Assembly: GCA_951813535.1 (NCBI GenBank)
Contig: OX638345.1
Location: forward strand, 3,340,608-3,404,607
Origin: an uncultured Dehalococcoidia bacterium
GTDB lineage: Bacteria; Chloroflexota; Dehalococcoidia; Lucifugimonadales; UBA3495
Length of the DNA stretch: 64,000 nt
Direction of reading: 5' to 3'
Shown here: piece after piece, positions 1 to 8,200 of the stretch
Layout of the letters: every line of letters starts with the position of its first letter
Numbering within the stretch: the first letter of the stretch is position 1
Notes under the pieces: generated by a model
Told to the model about the DNA's origin: nothing
What the model saw: only the letters and a program-made list of their open reading frames with translations
Database searches by the model: none
Translations under genes and position numbers: made by a program

Positions 1-334
1 CCCGCTCGTCAGGGTCGGCCACTTCGCGGACACGCATCGTGTGCACCTCTGTCTCGTCGCGGATTTCGACGTTGGCGTCGACGCGCAGGTTGTACACCCA
101 AACGGGATTGCGCGGGGCGCCACCCTGGGAGCCCACCAGCACGTAGGCATCGCCAACTTTGACGCGCATCAGCGGGGTCTTGCGGACGGCTCCGGTCTTG
201 TTTCCCCGGTTGGTAACGATGATTACGGGCAAACCGGTATCTCGTAGCGTGGTGCCTTCGGTGCCTCCGCTGCTTTCGTATGCCTCCACCTGCTCACGCA
301 CCCAATCCCTGGTCGACGGAATGTATTCGGGCAT
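1..334 (-). CDS. Deazaflavin (F420)-dependent nitroreductase family protein, partial (3' end outside window)
   Basis: Reading from an ATG at 334 the frame stays open to the left edge, giving about 111 residues beginning MPEYIPSTRDWVREQVEAYE. The segments LPVIIVTNRGNKTGAVRKTP and YVLVGSQGGAPRNPVWVYNL match the core of the DUF385/Ddn-type split-barrel family, which reduces substrates with F420H2 and binds the cofactor phosphate through the TGxxRxTPL region. A good Shine-Dalgarno (AGGAGGA, 341-347) lies 6 bases before the ATG. The gene is transcribed away from the lipoprotein gene at 514, so the two share a divergent intergenic region. Family assignment is fairly secure; substrate is unknown. 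Confidence 0.8.
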   Translation of the reverse strand, partial: MPEYIPSTRDWVREQVEAYESSGGTEGTTLRDTGLPVIIVTNRGNKTGAVRKTPLMRVKVGDAYVLVGSQGGAPRNPVWVYNLRVDANVEIRDETEVHTMRVREVADPDER

Positions 335-413
335 TTCAGTTCCTCCTGGCTACAGTGGCTTTCATGATAACGGAAACCGCTGCGGGTAGTAATGGCAAGA
401 ACCGAAACCCCGG

Positions 414-419
414 TATAAT
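414..419 (+). promoter_or_regulatory. Candidate -10 box (TATAAT) upstream of the GLUG lipoprotein
   Basis: A perfect TATAAT lies within GGTATAATGCCGTGGC, about 95 bases before the lipoprotein start. No convincing -35 box is visible at 16-18 bases. Almost the same block (GGTATAATGCCCTGGC) precedes the ThDP enzyme gene at 3051-3066, which favours a real shared promoter type. Confidence 0.4.
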
Positions 420-513
420 GCCGTGGCGGCTGGAAAAGGACGATCCCGGTGAGACGGATCCGTCCGGCGATATCGCGGCAGGAACACGCCGCGTTGCTTA
501 AGCGGCCGAGCAG

Positions 514-3006
514 GTGTGCATGGTGATGAATTCGTCGGTAGGTCGGATGACCCCTGGAACCCATCGGGCATGGCGATCGATTGTATTGGCCGCAGTCGGA
601 GCTCTTGCCCTCGCTACGCTATTGGCGGCCTGCGGTTCCGACCCGGAACCAGAGCGGGAACGAGAGGACGATCGCTCCGATCGGGCGGCGGTAGACGAAG
701 CGACCCCCACTGCGAGCCAACCGACGGTGCTTCCAACCGTATCCAAGTCCGGGCAGGCCCCGTCAAATCAGGCGCCAGCTAGTGGGGCGCCGTCAGCGCC
801 TACACCATCAGGTGCGGCTGAAGCAAGGCCGACCACCGCTCCCGAGATTGCGCCTACACCCGTCCGCGAGCCGGGCGAAACCCCTGCCCCGGTGCCCGCG
901 CCTGCGGCCGTCATTGACGGGGACTACGACGCTGATGACAACGGCCTGATTGAGATCCGCGACCTGGCACAACTGGACGCCATCCGATACGACATGGACG
1001 GCGACGGGATGGCGGACGAAGAGGCCGACCGGCCCCGATACCTGGAGGCTTTCCCGGACCCGGCAGAGGGCATGGGATGCCGCGTGGGCGGGTGCGAAGG
1101 CTATGAGCTCGTCGTCGACCTGGACTTTGATACCAACGGGAATGGGCGAGCTGACCCCGAGGATGCATACTGGAACGGCGGCTCCGGGTGGGAACCAATC
1201 GGCCACTACCGGGGCTCGGACGACCAGCAAGCATTGGAAACCGCGCTCGACGGCGGCGGCCACACCATCTCAAATTTGCACATTTCCAGGCCGGACGAGG
1301 ATTATGTCGGCCTGTTCGGGTTCAGCAGCGGCGGGCAGATCCGCAACGTCGCCTTGAGCCGGACGGAAGTAACCGGCCACGATTACGTTGGCGCTCTGGT
1401 CGGCAACAATGAGGAGGGTGGCCGTGTGATCGACTGCGTTTCCGATGGATTCGTGACCGGGAACGATTTCGTAGGCGGCCTCGTCGGTGACAACAAGGAG
1501 GGCGGGCGCATATCCGGCAGCGCGGCGGCCGGCTCCATCGTCGGCGTCCGGTACGTGGGAGGCCTGGTTGGGCGCGTCGACGGCAACTTCGGTAGCGCCG
1601 CCCGTGATAGCTCAGCCGACGGCGACGTGCACGGACACGACTTTGTGGGCGGCTTGGTCGGATTCAACGACGGCAACATCGACCGGGCCACTGCCACCAG
1701 CCAGGTGTCTGGCAACGTCAACGTGGGCGGCCTCGTGGGAAGAGGCAACGGCGGGAAGGTCAGCAACAGTGTCGCGCACGGCGCAGTCACCGGCAGAACC
1801 GATATTGGAGGCCTGATCGGACGTAACGACGGCGAAATCACCGATAGCAGCGCGCATGGCTCCGTGACCGGCCAGGACAACGTCGGGGGCCTCGCTGGAT
1901 ACAATGGCCAGGGTATGGTCAGCAACAGTTTGGCCTCGGGCGCCGCAACCGGTCACGACAACGTCGGCGGTCTGATTGGCCGCAACGGAGAAGGAACGCT
2001 GGCCAACAACGCTGCGGAGGGCCAGACCGGCGGGAACAACAAAGTCGGTGGACTCGTGGGATACAACGACGGCGACATCAGCCATGGCGCTGCTTCGGGC
2101 GCCGTGACGGGTGCCGACGACGTCGGAGGTCTGGTTGGACGGAACAATGGGGGGACCCTCACATCCTGCGCAGCCGCCGGCGAAGTGACGGGCAACGACA
2201 ACGTGGGCGGACTGGTCGGATACCATGAAGAAGGCGGACAGATCGACGCCAGTTCCGCATCCGGCGCAGTGGTCGGCGAAGACGACATCGGCGGTTTGGT
2301 TGGGGACAGCGAGGGTGACATCAGCAACAGCGCAGCGGATGGCGTCGCCACGGGCAACGGCAACGTCGGAGGACTGGTCGGACGGAACAACGGCGGGACC
2401 ATAACCGCGAGCGCTGCCAACGGATCAGCCACCGGCGGCGAAAACGTGGGTGGTTTGGTTGGCCACAACGACGGCGTGGTGCAGGAAGGGGTCGCGCGAG
2501 GCGACGCGGTTGGCGATTCAAACATCGGCGGGCTGATGGGATACAACGACGCCGACATCAGCGATTGCAGCGCCAGCGGTGACGCCACGGGTGTTCAGAA
2601 CTTTGTCGGCGGACTGATCGGATGGAACTATCGCGGCGACGTAACACGGTGCGACGCCAGCGGCGCCGCTTCCGGCAACAACTACATCGGCGGCCTGATC
2701 GGCTCAAATGATGAGGGATCGATCCGTGGCAGCATGGCGGAAGGAAGCGCAAGCGGCACCGACTGGGTCGGGGGTCTCATCGGACAGAACACGGTGGGCG
2801 TGGTGGACGCGAGCGTCGCGTCTGGAGCCGCGTTGGGCAACGAATACGTTGGCGGCCTGATCGGAGACAACGGTGGCGACATCAGTAACTGCGCGGCCAG
2901 TGGCGACGTGACCGGGCGCCGACAAATCGGGCTTCTTGTTGGCCGGAATTACGGCAGCCCCATCGACAACAGCATGGGCACGGGCCTGCTGACCGAGGCG
3001 AACTGA
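514..3006 (+). CDS. Secreted lipoprotein with about 21 GLUG repeats
   Basis: The protein has 830 residues if GTG 514 is used; ATG 547 (residue 12) gives a more typical signal peptide with a lipobox ending LLAAC, so the mature protein would be lipid-anchored at that Cys. A Pro/Thr/Ala-rich linker follows to about residue 130, then a segment with acidic DxDxDG-like loops (DADDNG, DMDGDG, DTNGNG), probably calcium binding. From about residue 265 to the end there are about 21 tandem repeats of 22-27 residues centred on (V/I)GGL(V/I)G. This is the GLUG motif, found in surface adhesins and protease-like exported proteins. No catalytic domain is visible. It probably acts in adhesion or matrix binding at the cell surface. 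Its upstream neighbour is divergent; the ThDP enzyme follows 88 bases later behind its own -10 box. Confidence 0.85.
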   Translation: MCMVMNSSVGRMTPGTHRAWRSIVLAAVGALALATLLAACGSDPEPEREREDDRSDRAAVDEATPTASQPTVLPTVSKSGQAPSNQAPASGAPSAPTPSGAAEARPTTAPEIAPTPVREPGETPAPVPAPAAVIDGDYDADDNGLIEIRDLAQLDAIRYDMDGDGMADEEADRPRYLEAFPDPAEGMGCRVGGCEGYELVVDLDFDTNGNGRADPEDAYWNGGSGWEPIGHYRGSDDQQALETALDGGGHTISNLHISRPDEDYVGLFGFSSGGQIRNVALSRTEVTGHDYVGALVGNNEEGGRVIDCVSDGFVTGNDFVGGLVGDNKEGGRISGSAAAGSIVGVRYVGGLVGRVDGNFGSAARDSSADGDVHGHDFVGGLVGFNDGNIDRATATSQVSGNVNVGGLVGRGNGGKVSNSVAHGAVTGRTDIGGLIGRNDGEITDSSAHGSVTGQDNVGGLAGYNGQGMVSNSLASGAATGHDNVGGLIGRNGEGTLANNAAEGQTGGNNKVGGLVGYNDGDISHGAASGAVTGADDVGGLVGRNNGGTLTSCAAAGEVTGNDNVGGLVGYHEEGGQIDASSASGAVVGEDDIGGLVGDSEGDISNSAADGVATGNGNVGGLVGRNNGGTITASAANGSATGGENVGGLVGHNDGVVQEGVARGDAVGDSNIGGLMGYNDADISDCSASGDATGVQNFVGGLIGWNYRGDVTRCDASGAASGNNYIGGLIGSNDEGSIRGSMAEGSASGTDWVGGLIGQNTVGVVDASVASGAALGNEYVGGLIGDNGGDISNCAASGDVTGRRQIGLLVGRNYGSPIDNSMGTGLLTEAN

Positions 3007-3052
3007 TTACGCCTGTGGAAAGCGCGCCGACACGATGAGCATCGGATCGCAG

Positions 3053-3058
3053 GTATAA
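3053..3058 (+). promoter_or_regulatory. Candidate -10 box (TATAAT) upstream of the ThDP-dependent enzyme
   Basis: A perfect TATAAT in an AGGTATAATG context lies 36 bases before the ATG at 3095. The best -35-like hexamer (CCGACA, 3027-3032) is 20 bases away, which is too far for a classical pair. Confidence 0.4.
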
Positions 3059-3094
3059 TGCCCTGGCTACTGCGATCCAACGGAGGACAACTGC

Positions 3095-4738
3095 ATGGAC
3101 GGTAAGACCGCGTTCGCCACCATTCTGGCCCGCGAGGGCGTGGACGTCGTTTTCTGCTTTCCCAACAACATCCTGATCGACGCCTGCGCGGCGGCCGGGA
3201 TTCGGCCAATCATCTCCCGCATGGAGCGCACGGCGGTCAACATGGCCGACGCGTACAGCCGGGTCAACAACGGCAACAAGAACGGCGTGGTCATCGTTCA
3301 GGGTGGACCCGGCATCGAAAACGCTTTTTCCGGGGTGGCGCAGGCCTACGCCGACTCTTCGCCGCTGCTGATGGTGCCCAACCACCCGGGAACGCGACGG
3401 CACGGAATGTCGTCCGACTTTGACGCCGCCCGGAATTACCAGGGCGTCACGAAGTGGGCGGACTCCGCCAACTATACCGAACGCATACCCGAGATGATGC
3501 GTCGCGCGTACACCCAGCTCCGTACCGGCCGGCCCTACCCGGTTTTGGTCGAGATGCCCAACGACGTCCTGGCTGGAGAAATCTCCGAGGAGCAATTCCA
3601 CTATCTACCGCAACAAAAGCACCGGTCGGCTGGAGATCCGCGCGACGTTTCCCGCGTCGCCGAGTTGCTGGTGAACGCCCGCCGGCCCGTCATCTACGCC
3701 GGACAGGGCGTGCTGTACGCCGAGGCCACCCCGGAGTTGGTGGAACTGGCCGAGCTGTTGAATGCTCCCGCAATGACCACCACACTGGGCAAGAGCGGTT
3801 TCCCGGAAAACCACCCTCTGGCCCTGGGAACCGGCGGCAACACCGGCACCAGGATGGTCGGCGAGTTCCTGGCAAAGAGCGATGTGGTTTTTGGCATCGG
3901 CACCAGTTTTCAGAAAACCCTGGCGTCCGCCCCGGTTCCGGCCGGCAAAACCGTCATCCAGTCCACCATCGACGAGAAAGACCTCAACGGCGAGTATCCG
4001 TTGGACGAGATCATCGTCGGCGACGCGAAACTGGTTCTCGGCCAACTGGTTGAGGAAGTCAAGGATAGATTGGGTGAGAACGGTCGGCGCGGCGACGAGT
4101 CCGTCGCGGCCGAGATCAGGCAGGTGCGGCAGGAATGGCTGGCCGAGTGGATGCCCCGGCTTTCCAGCAATGATGCTCCCATCAGCCCCTACCGCGTCGT
4201 CTACGAGCTGAATGCGCGGCTGGACAAGGCCAACAGCATCGTCACCCACGACTCCGGAAATCCGCGGGACCAGATCGTGCCGTTCTACGCGGCAACCACT
4301 CCCCGGGGATACATCGGCTGGGGCAACTCCACCCAACTGGGCAGTGGCCTGGGTTACGCCATGGGCGCGAAGGTGGCGTTCCCGGAGAAAACCTGCGTCA
4401 ACCTCATGGGCGACGTTGCGGTTGGCATGGCCGGAACGGACTTCGAAACTGCGGCTCGCGAAAAGCTCGGCATCATCACGGTCATCGTGAACAATGGGGC
4501 CATGGGCGGCTACGAAAAGAACATTCCGGTTGCGACGGAACGGTACGGCACCAAATACGTCACGGGCGAGTACGCCCGCATGGCCGAAGCGCTGGGCGCG
4601 TATTCCGAGCACGTAACGGACCCTGACGAAGTCGGGCCGTCCATCGAGCGGGCGAAGGAAATCTCCTCGACCGGTCAACCCTGCGTGCTGGAAATCATAA
4701 CCCGCGAAGAGCCCGTGTTCTCGCAGTACTATCGCTAG
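3095..4738 (+). CDS. Thiamine diphosphate-dependent enzyme, acetolactate synthase large-subunit-like
   Basis: The 547-residue protein has the three-domain layout of the ThDP decarboxylase superfamily. The N-terminal PYR domain carries the catalytic Glu in SRMERTAVNMADAY (E44) and VVIVQGGPGIENAFSG. The central domain starts near ARRPVIYAGQGV. The C-terminal PP domain carries GDVAVGMAGTDFE followed by VIVNNGAMGG, the GDG-x(24-27)-NN ThDP/Mg site with V in place of the usual third Gly. Such proteins are often annotated as IlvB-like or oxalyl-CoA/benzoylformate decarboxylase-like; there is no adjacent ilvN, so branched-chain synthesis is doubtful. GGAGG at 3081-3085 supports the ATG. The halogenase-like gene begins 82 bases downstream on the same strand. 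Confidence 0.85.
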   Translation: MDGKTAFATILAREGVDVVFCFPNNILIDACAAAGIRPIISRMERTAVNMADAYSRVNNGNKNGVVIVQGGPGIENAFSGVAQAYADSSPLLMVPNHPGTRRHGMSSDFDAARNYQGVTKWADSANYTERIPEMMRRAYTQLRTGRPYPVLVEMPNDVLAGEISEEQFHYLPQQKHRSAGDPRDVSRVAELLVNARRPVIYAGQGVLYAEATPELVELAELLNAPAMTTTLGKSGFPENHPLALGTGGNTGTRMVGEFLAKSDVVFGIGTSFQKTLASAPVPAGKTVIQSTIDEKDLNGEYPLDEIIVGDAKLVLGQLVEEVKDRLGENGRRGDESVAAEIRQVRQEWLAEWMPRLSSNDAPISPYRVVYELNARLDKANSIVTHDSGNPRDQIVPFYAATTPRGYIGWGNSTQLGSGLGYAMGAKVAFPEKTCVNLMGDVAVGMAGTDFETAAREKLGIITVIVNNGAMGGYEKNIPVATERYGTKYVTGEYARMAEALGAYSEHVTDPDEVGPSIERAKEISSTGQPCVLEIITREEPVFSQYYR

Positions 4739-4820
4739 GCTCCCGGTTCGAAGATGACGCGGCGGGCCAGCCGGTTCCGCCCATCATCCGTAGCGCGCCC
4801 CGCCCATCCACCAGCACCGC

Positions 4821-6401
4821 ATGCCTGAAGCGCCCATCGTTGTCATCGGCGGAGGCCCGGCCGGCTCGTGCGTCAGTACCCTCCTGGCGCGTCGCGGATA
4901 CCCGGTTACTCTGCTGGAGCGGGAACGCTTTCCACGAGAGCACGTCGGTGAGTCGTTGCTCCCAGCCAGCATCCCGATCCTGAAGGATCTTGGCGTGCTG
5001 AACACGGTGCGGCAAGCCGGGTTCGTGGTCAAGCAGGGCGCCACGATGATATGGGGGGTGGACCGGGAGCCGTGGAGTTGGTACTTCAGCGAGACCAATT
5101 CCTCCAACCCTCATTCGTACCAGGTGTGGCGGCCGGAGTTTGACGCCATTCTGCTGGATAACGCGCGAAACTCCGGTGTCGAGGTGCGGGAAGGATGTGC
5201 CGCCACTGCGGTGGTGCTCGACGACTCGCAGACCGCGGTCGCGGTACGATGCGGCGACGAAACTCTCCCGGCACGATATGTAGTCGACGCCAGCGGTCAG
5301 GGCGGGCTGTTGTCGCGTCAGCTGGGCCTGCGGCGGTGGGACGATTTCTTCCGGAACCTGGCGGTGTACGCCTATTACCAGGGTGGTGACCGGCTCGAAG
5401 CGCCGGACGATGGCAACATCCTGATCGAGTCTCAATCCAACGGCTGGATGTGGAACATCCCGCTTCGGGAGGGCTGGTCGAGCGTCGGGGCAGTGGTGGA
5501 CTCCGAGACCGGCCAGGAAGGGATCCGGCGACTGGGCGCCCGCGGGTTCCTCGAGGCACAGGTGGCAGCAGCCCCTCAAACCGCGCAGATGCTTAAAAAC
5601 GCGCGCCTGGTCTCCGGCCCGGAAATAGTCAGGGACTGGTCGTACCGTTGCCAATCACTCTACGGCCCCGGCTACATCCTGGTGGGGGACGCCGGCTGCT
5701 TCATCGATCCCCTGTTTTCGTCTGGCGTACACCTGGCGCTGACATCAGCCACCCTGGCGGCGGCAGCGGTTGCTTCCGCGTTGTCCGACCCCGACATGGC
5801 CAGTTCGGTGGGACGGGTGTACCAGCAGTTGTACTACAAGGAGTACGGACATTTTCGAGAACTGGCCCGGTTGTTCTATTCCAGCAATCGCACCGCGGAT
5901 TCCTACTTCTGGGAGGCGCGTCGCCTACTCGATGACGATCCATCTCTAACCCCGCGCCAGTCGTTCATACAGGCGGTGGCCGGCCAACCACCGCGGGGAT
6001 ACGAGCGCGCCGTCTTGTCCCATGGCCTGGCGCCGGCCGCTTTTGCCAAAAGCGTGTCCGGCGTGGAGGCCGAACGGCAGCGGAGACGAGAGCAGCCCCT
6101 GCTGCCGGCATCGCAGCCACGGCTGGCGGAGGGCGTCATTTTACAGCGCCAGCCGGTGCTGGCGGACGGCGACTTCGTGTGGGGCTACGGTTTGGTAACC
6201 GACGGACATCCGGAGGGGCTCCCGTGCAGCGGGCTGGTGGCTCGACTGCTGCACGGGCTGGACGGCAGGACTACGGTCGCTGCAGCCATCGCGAAACTGT
6301 GCCAGGGACTCGAGCCCGCCGCAACGCAACAGGTGGAAAGAGCCGCGCTGGACGCGCTTCAAATCCTGTACGTCGACGGTGCGATCTGCATATCGCCCTG
6401 A
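4821..6401 (+). CDS. Flavin-dependent halogenase-like monooxygenase
   Basis: The 526-residue protein opens with the FAD Rossmann motif VVIGGGPAGS (residues 7-16). It then has HVGESLLP (41-48), which is typical of halogenases and geranylgeranyl-reductase relatives. FVVKQGATMIWG contains Lys71 at the place of the catalytic lysine that carries hypohalous acid or chloramine. NGWMWNIPL contains the WxWxIP signature that blocks monooxygenation in flavin halogenases. GDAGCFIDPLFSSGVH is the second FAD site. Residues from about 400 form a C-terminal extension ending in a PqqD-like winged-helix segment (LVARLLHGLDGRTTVAAAIA). The expected product is a halogenated phenolic or pyrrolic metabolite, possibly carrier-bound. 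No carrier protein or flavin reductase is seen nearby. It converges with the gene ending at 6417. Confidence 0.78.
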   Translation: MPEAPIVVIGGGPAGSCVSTLLARRGYPVTLLERERFPREHVGESLLPASIPILKDLGVLNTVRQAGFVVKQGATMIWGVDREPWSWYFSETNSSNPHSYQVWRPEFDAILLDNARNSGVEVREGCAATAVVLDDSQTAVAVRCGDETLPARYVVDASGQGGLLSRQLGLRRWDDFFRNLAVYAYYQGGDRLEAPDDGNILIESQSNGWMWNIPLREGWSSVGAVVDSETGQEGIRRLGARGFLEAQVAAAPQTAQMLKNARLVSGPEIVRDWSYRCQSLYGPGYILVGDAGCFIDPLFSSGVHLALTSATLAAAAVASALSDPDMASSVGRVYQQLYYKEYGHFRELARLFYSSNRTADSYFWEARRLLDDDPSLTPRQSFIQAVAGQPPRGYERAVLSHGLAPAAFAKSVSGVEAERQRRREQPLLPASQPRLAEGVILQRQPVLADGDFVWGYGLVTDGHPEGLPCSGLVARLLHGLDGRTTVAAAIAKLCQGLEPAATQQVERAALDALQILYVDGAICISP

Positions 6402-6416
6402 GGATCGGGCGAGGCG

Positions 6417-6998
6417 CTAGGGCTTTACCCAGGTCTCCGACCAGGCGCAACACGCCGTGCTGCTCTGCGCCGAGCCGCGCGCTTCCAACGTGACCGCTCC
6501 GCTCAACGCCCGGTCTCCAACCGTGATCTGCGCGCTGCGGGCCGGGAAGAAGCAGCTGTACACGCCATGGGGCCGGCCGGGAGTGCTGCCAGCCGGATTG
6601 TTGAGCATGTATGGCGTCAGGAAATCGTGCCAGCTGAGCACAACTGTCTCAGTGGATGCGACGACGATCTCGTTGTAGGCGCTCTCGATCCCGCCGGACC
6701 TGCTGAATTGGGCCGGGATCACTGTCAGGCTCGGGTCGGCAAATTCCGGAAACAGGATGCTTTCGATCTCCTCCTGGAGGTAGCGGGTCATGGCGATATT
6801 ATCGGAATAGATGCGCACCGGATCGCGCTCCAAATCCGCGCTCTTGAGGAACAGCACGTGGCCGGCGCCGCCCGGCGACCAGAGGACCCGCCAGTGGCTG
6901 GTGCGGGTGGTCTGTTCGCCGCCCGGTTCGGGAGACAGGCGGATGAAGGAGTTTTCGCCGGTCAGGCAAATCTGGTTGGGGTCTACGGGGCTGGTCAT
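6417..6998 (-). CDS. Conserved-looking hypothetical protein, about 193 aa
   Basis: The frame starts MTSPVDPNQICLTGENSFIR with a clear AAGGAG ribosome site 6-7 bases before the ATG. No signal peptide or membrane segment is visible; the composition is that of a soluble beta-rich protein (for example HWRVLWSPGGAGHVLFLKSA and TVIPAQFSRSGGIESAYNEI). It lies 45 bases downstream of the HpcH/HpaI aldolase on the same strand, so the two are probably co-transcribed and it may serve the same small-molecule pathway. I do not recognise a family. Confidence 0.7.
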   Translation of the reverse strand: MTSPVDPNQICLTGENSFIRLSPEPGGEQTTRTSHWRVLWSPGGAGHVLFLKSADLERDPVRIYSDNIAMTRYLQEEIESILFPEFADPSLTVIPAQFSRSGGIESAYNEIVVASTETVVLSWHDFLTPYMLNNPAGSTPGRPHGVYSCFFPARSAQITVGDRALSGAVTLEARGSAQSSTACCAWSETWVKP

Positions 6999-7043
6999 AA
7001 CTTGCTCCTTTCTCGTCAGCGATCAATGTTGTTCGGACTCGGG

Positions 7044-7820
7044 CTAAAGGCCGTCGGCCGCTGCTCGCATGGTGTTCAGGTACTCGGCGCTGGCCGACTG
7101 CAACAGGCGACCCACGGTGTTGTGGAAGTATCGCACCCCCAATTCGAGATAGTGCGGAACCAGAGCGTCCGGACAGCTGCAACCCGCAGTGATACCGGAT
7201 GCCGCGATCTGCTGTACGCCTTTTTCAACCAGAGCCTGGACTTCGGGATGGGTCTGCTGGCCCGGGTAGCCCATGCTCTGGGACAGGTCGCCGGCGCCAA
7301 TGAAATAAACGTCGACCCCCGGCACCGTTACCAGCTCGGGAATGTTCTCGATGGCCTCTACTTCCTCCAGCATGAGGCAGACCAGCGTGTTGCGGTTGGC
7401 GTCCGCCACGTAATCCGGCGTGGCTCCGCTGAAACCGTACTCGGCGGGTCGGCCACCGCTGAACAGGCCGCGATCGCCCTCGGGATAATATTTCACGGCG
7501 GCAACGGCAGCCCGGGCCTCGTCGGCGGTGTTCACATGTGGGACCTGTACTCCCCACGCGCCCCGGTCCAGGAACGGCGAGATGATTTCCGGCCGGTTTC
7601 CGACCGGTCTTACGATGGGAGCGGTGCCCGAGTATTCGGCGGCACGGATCATGTCCTCGGCCAGATCAACGGTGATGTTGCCGTGCTCATTGTCTATGAG
7701 CACCCAGTCGTACCCGAGGTATCCGAGCATCTCGACCACCACTGGAGAGGGGAAGGTGATCATCGAGCCGAACACGGGTTGGCCGCCCTGCAGCTTCTTT
7801 TTCATCGTGTTTTCGCGCAT
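7044..7820 (-). CDS. HpcH/HpaI-family aldolase
   Basis: The 258-residue TIM-barrel class II pyruvate aldolase has MITFPSPVVVEMLGYLGYDW, then VLIDNEHGNITVD, and VRPVGNRPEIISPFLDRGAW with GVQVPHVNTADEARAAV, all characteristic. Metal ligands are predicted as the Glu of CLMLEEVEAIEN and the Asp of VYFIGAGDLSQSMG. The family performs reversible cleavage of 2-keto-3-deoxy or 4-hydroxy-2-oxo acids to pyruvate and an aldehyde; the exact substrate cannot be read here. AGGAG lies about 10 bases before the ATG. It is first in a probable two-gene unit with the 193-aa protein. Confidence 0.87.
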   Translation of the reverse strand: MRENTMKKKLQGGQPVFGSMITFPSPVVVEMLGYLGYDWVLIDNEHGNITVDLAEDMIRAAEYSGTAPIVRPVGNRPEIISPFLDRGAWGVQVPHVNTADEARAAVAAVKYYPEGDRGLFSGGRPAEYGFSGATPDYVADANRNTLVCLMLEEVEAIENIPELVTVPGVDVYFIGAGDLSQSMGYPGQQTHPEVQALVEKGVQQIAASGITAGCSCPDALVPHYLELGVRYFHNTVGRLLQSASAEYLNTMRAAADGL

Positions 7821-8027
7821 GCTGGTCTACTCCTGGTTGGAAGGCGGTCAGCGCCGCCGTCGGTGGCCGAATGCTATGCGTGGGCGATGCCCATCGTCAA
7901 CTGCTCGGTTTTGGGGCACGACCGTCGCCCACAGCCCGGCGTTGGCGGCAGGCGGCGACACCTGTCCCGGATAACCAGGGAGCTGACCGGGGCAGGTGCG
8001 CTGCAATCATGGCGCAGGTGCCGACGG

Positions 8028-8056
8028 TTGGAAAGGGGTTTGGTTGGGGGTACAAT
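8028..8056 (+). promoter_or_regulatory. tRNA promoter: TTGGAA-17 bp-TACAAT
   Basis: A -35 box TTGGAA (8028-8033) and a -10 box TACAAT (8051-8056) are separated by exactly 17 bases. The -10 box ends 9 bases before the mature tRNA 5' end, a normal distance for a tRNA gene with a very short leader. Confidence 0.65.
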
Positions 8057-8065
8057 GAAGCTCGC

Positions 8066-8141
8066 GCCGATGTAGCTCAGCCGGAAGAGCAGCGGTTTCG
8101 TAAACCGCAGGTCAAGGGTTCGAGTCCCTTCATCGGCTCCA
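8066..8141 (+). tRNA. tRNA-Thr (anticodon CGT)
   Basis: The acceptor strands GCCGATG and CATCGGC pair fully. The D arm is GCTC/GAGC, the anticodon stem GCGGT/ACCGC closes loop TTCGTAA with anticodon CGT, and the T arm AAGGG/CCCTT closes TTCGAGT. Discriminator T is followed by an encoded CCA (8139-8141). All canonical positions are present. Confidence 0.95.
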
Positions 8142-8164
8142 AGTCTTTGCAGTTTTGAGTAGAA

Positions 8165-8200
8165 AACCGCCGTCCTACGACGGCGGTTACCACTTTTTTT
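8165..8200 (+). terminator. Rho-independent terminator after tRNA-Thr
   Basis: A perfect 10-bp stem (AACCGCCGTC/GACGGCGGTT, 8165-8174 and 8179-8188) with a CTAC loop is followed after a few bases by seven T residues (8194-8200). Confidence 0.85.

Noticed and set aside
3605-4678. Long minus-strand frame opposite the ThDP enzyme
   Set aside because: Antisense shadow; the plus strand has clear motifs and a ribosome site.
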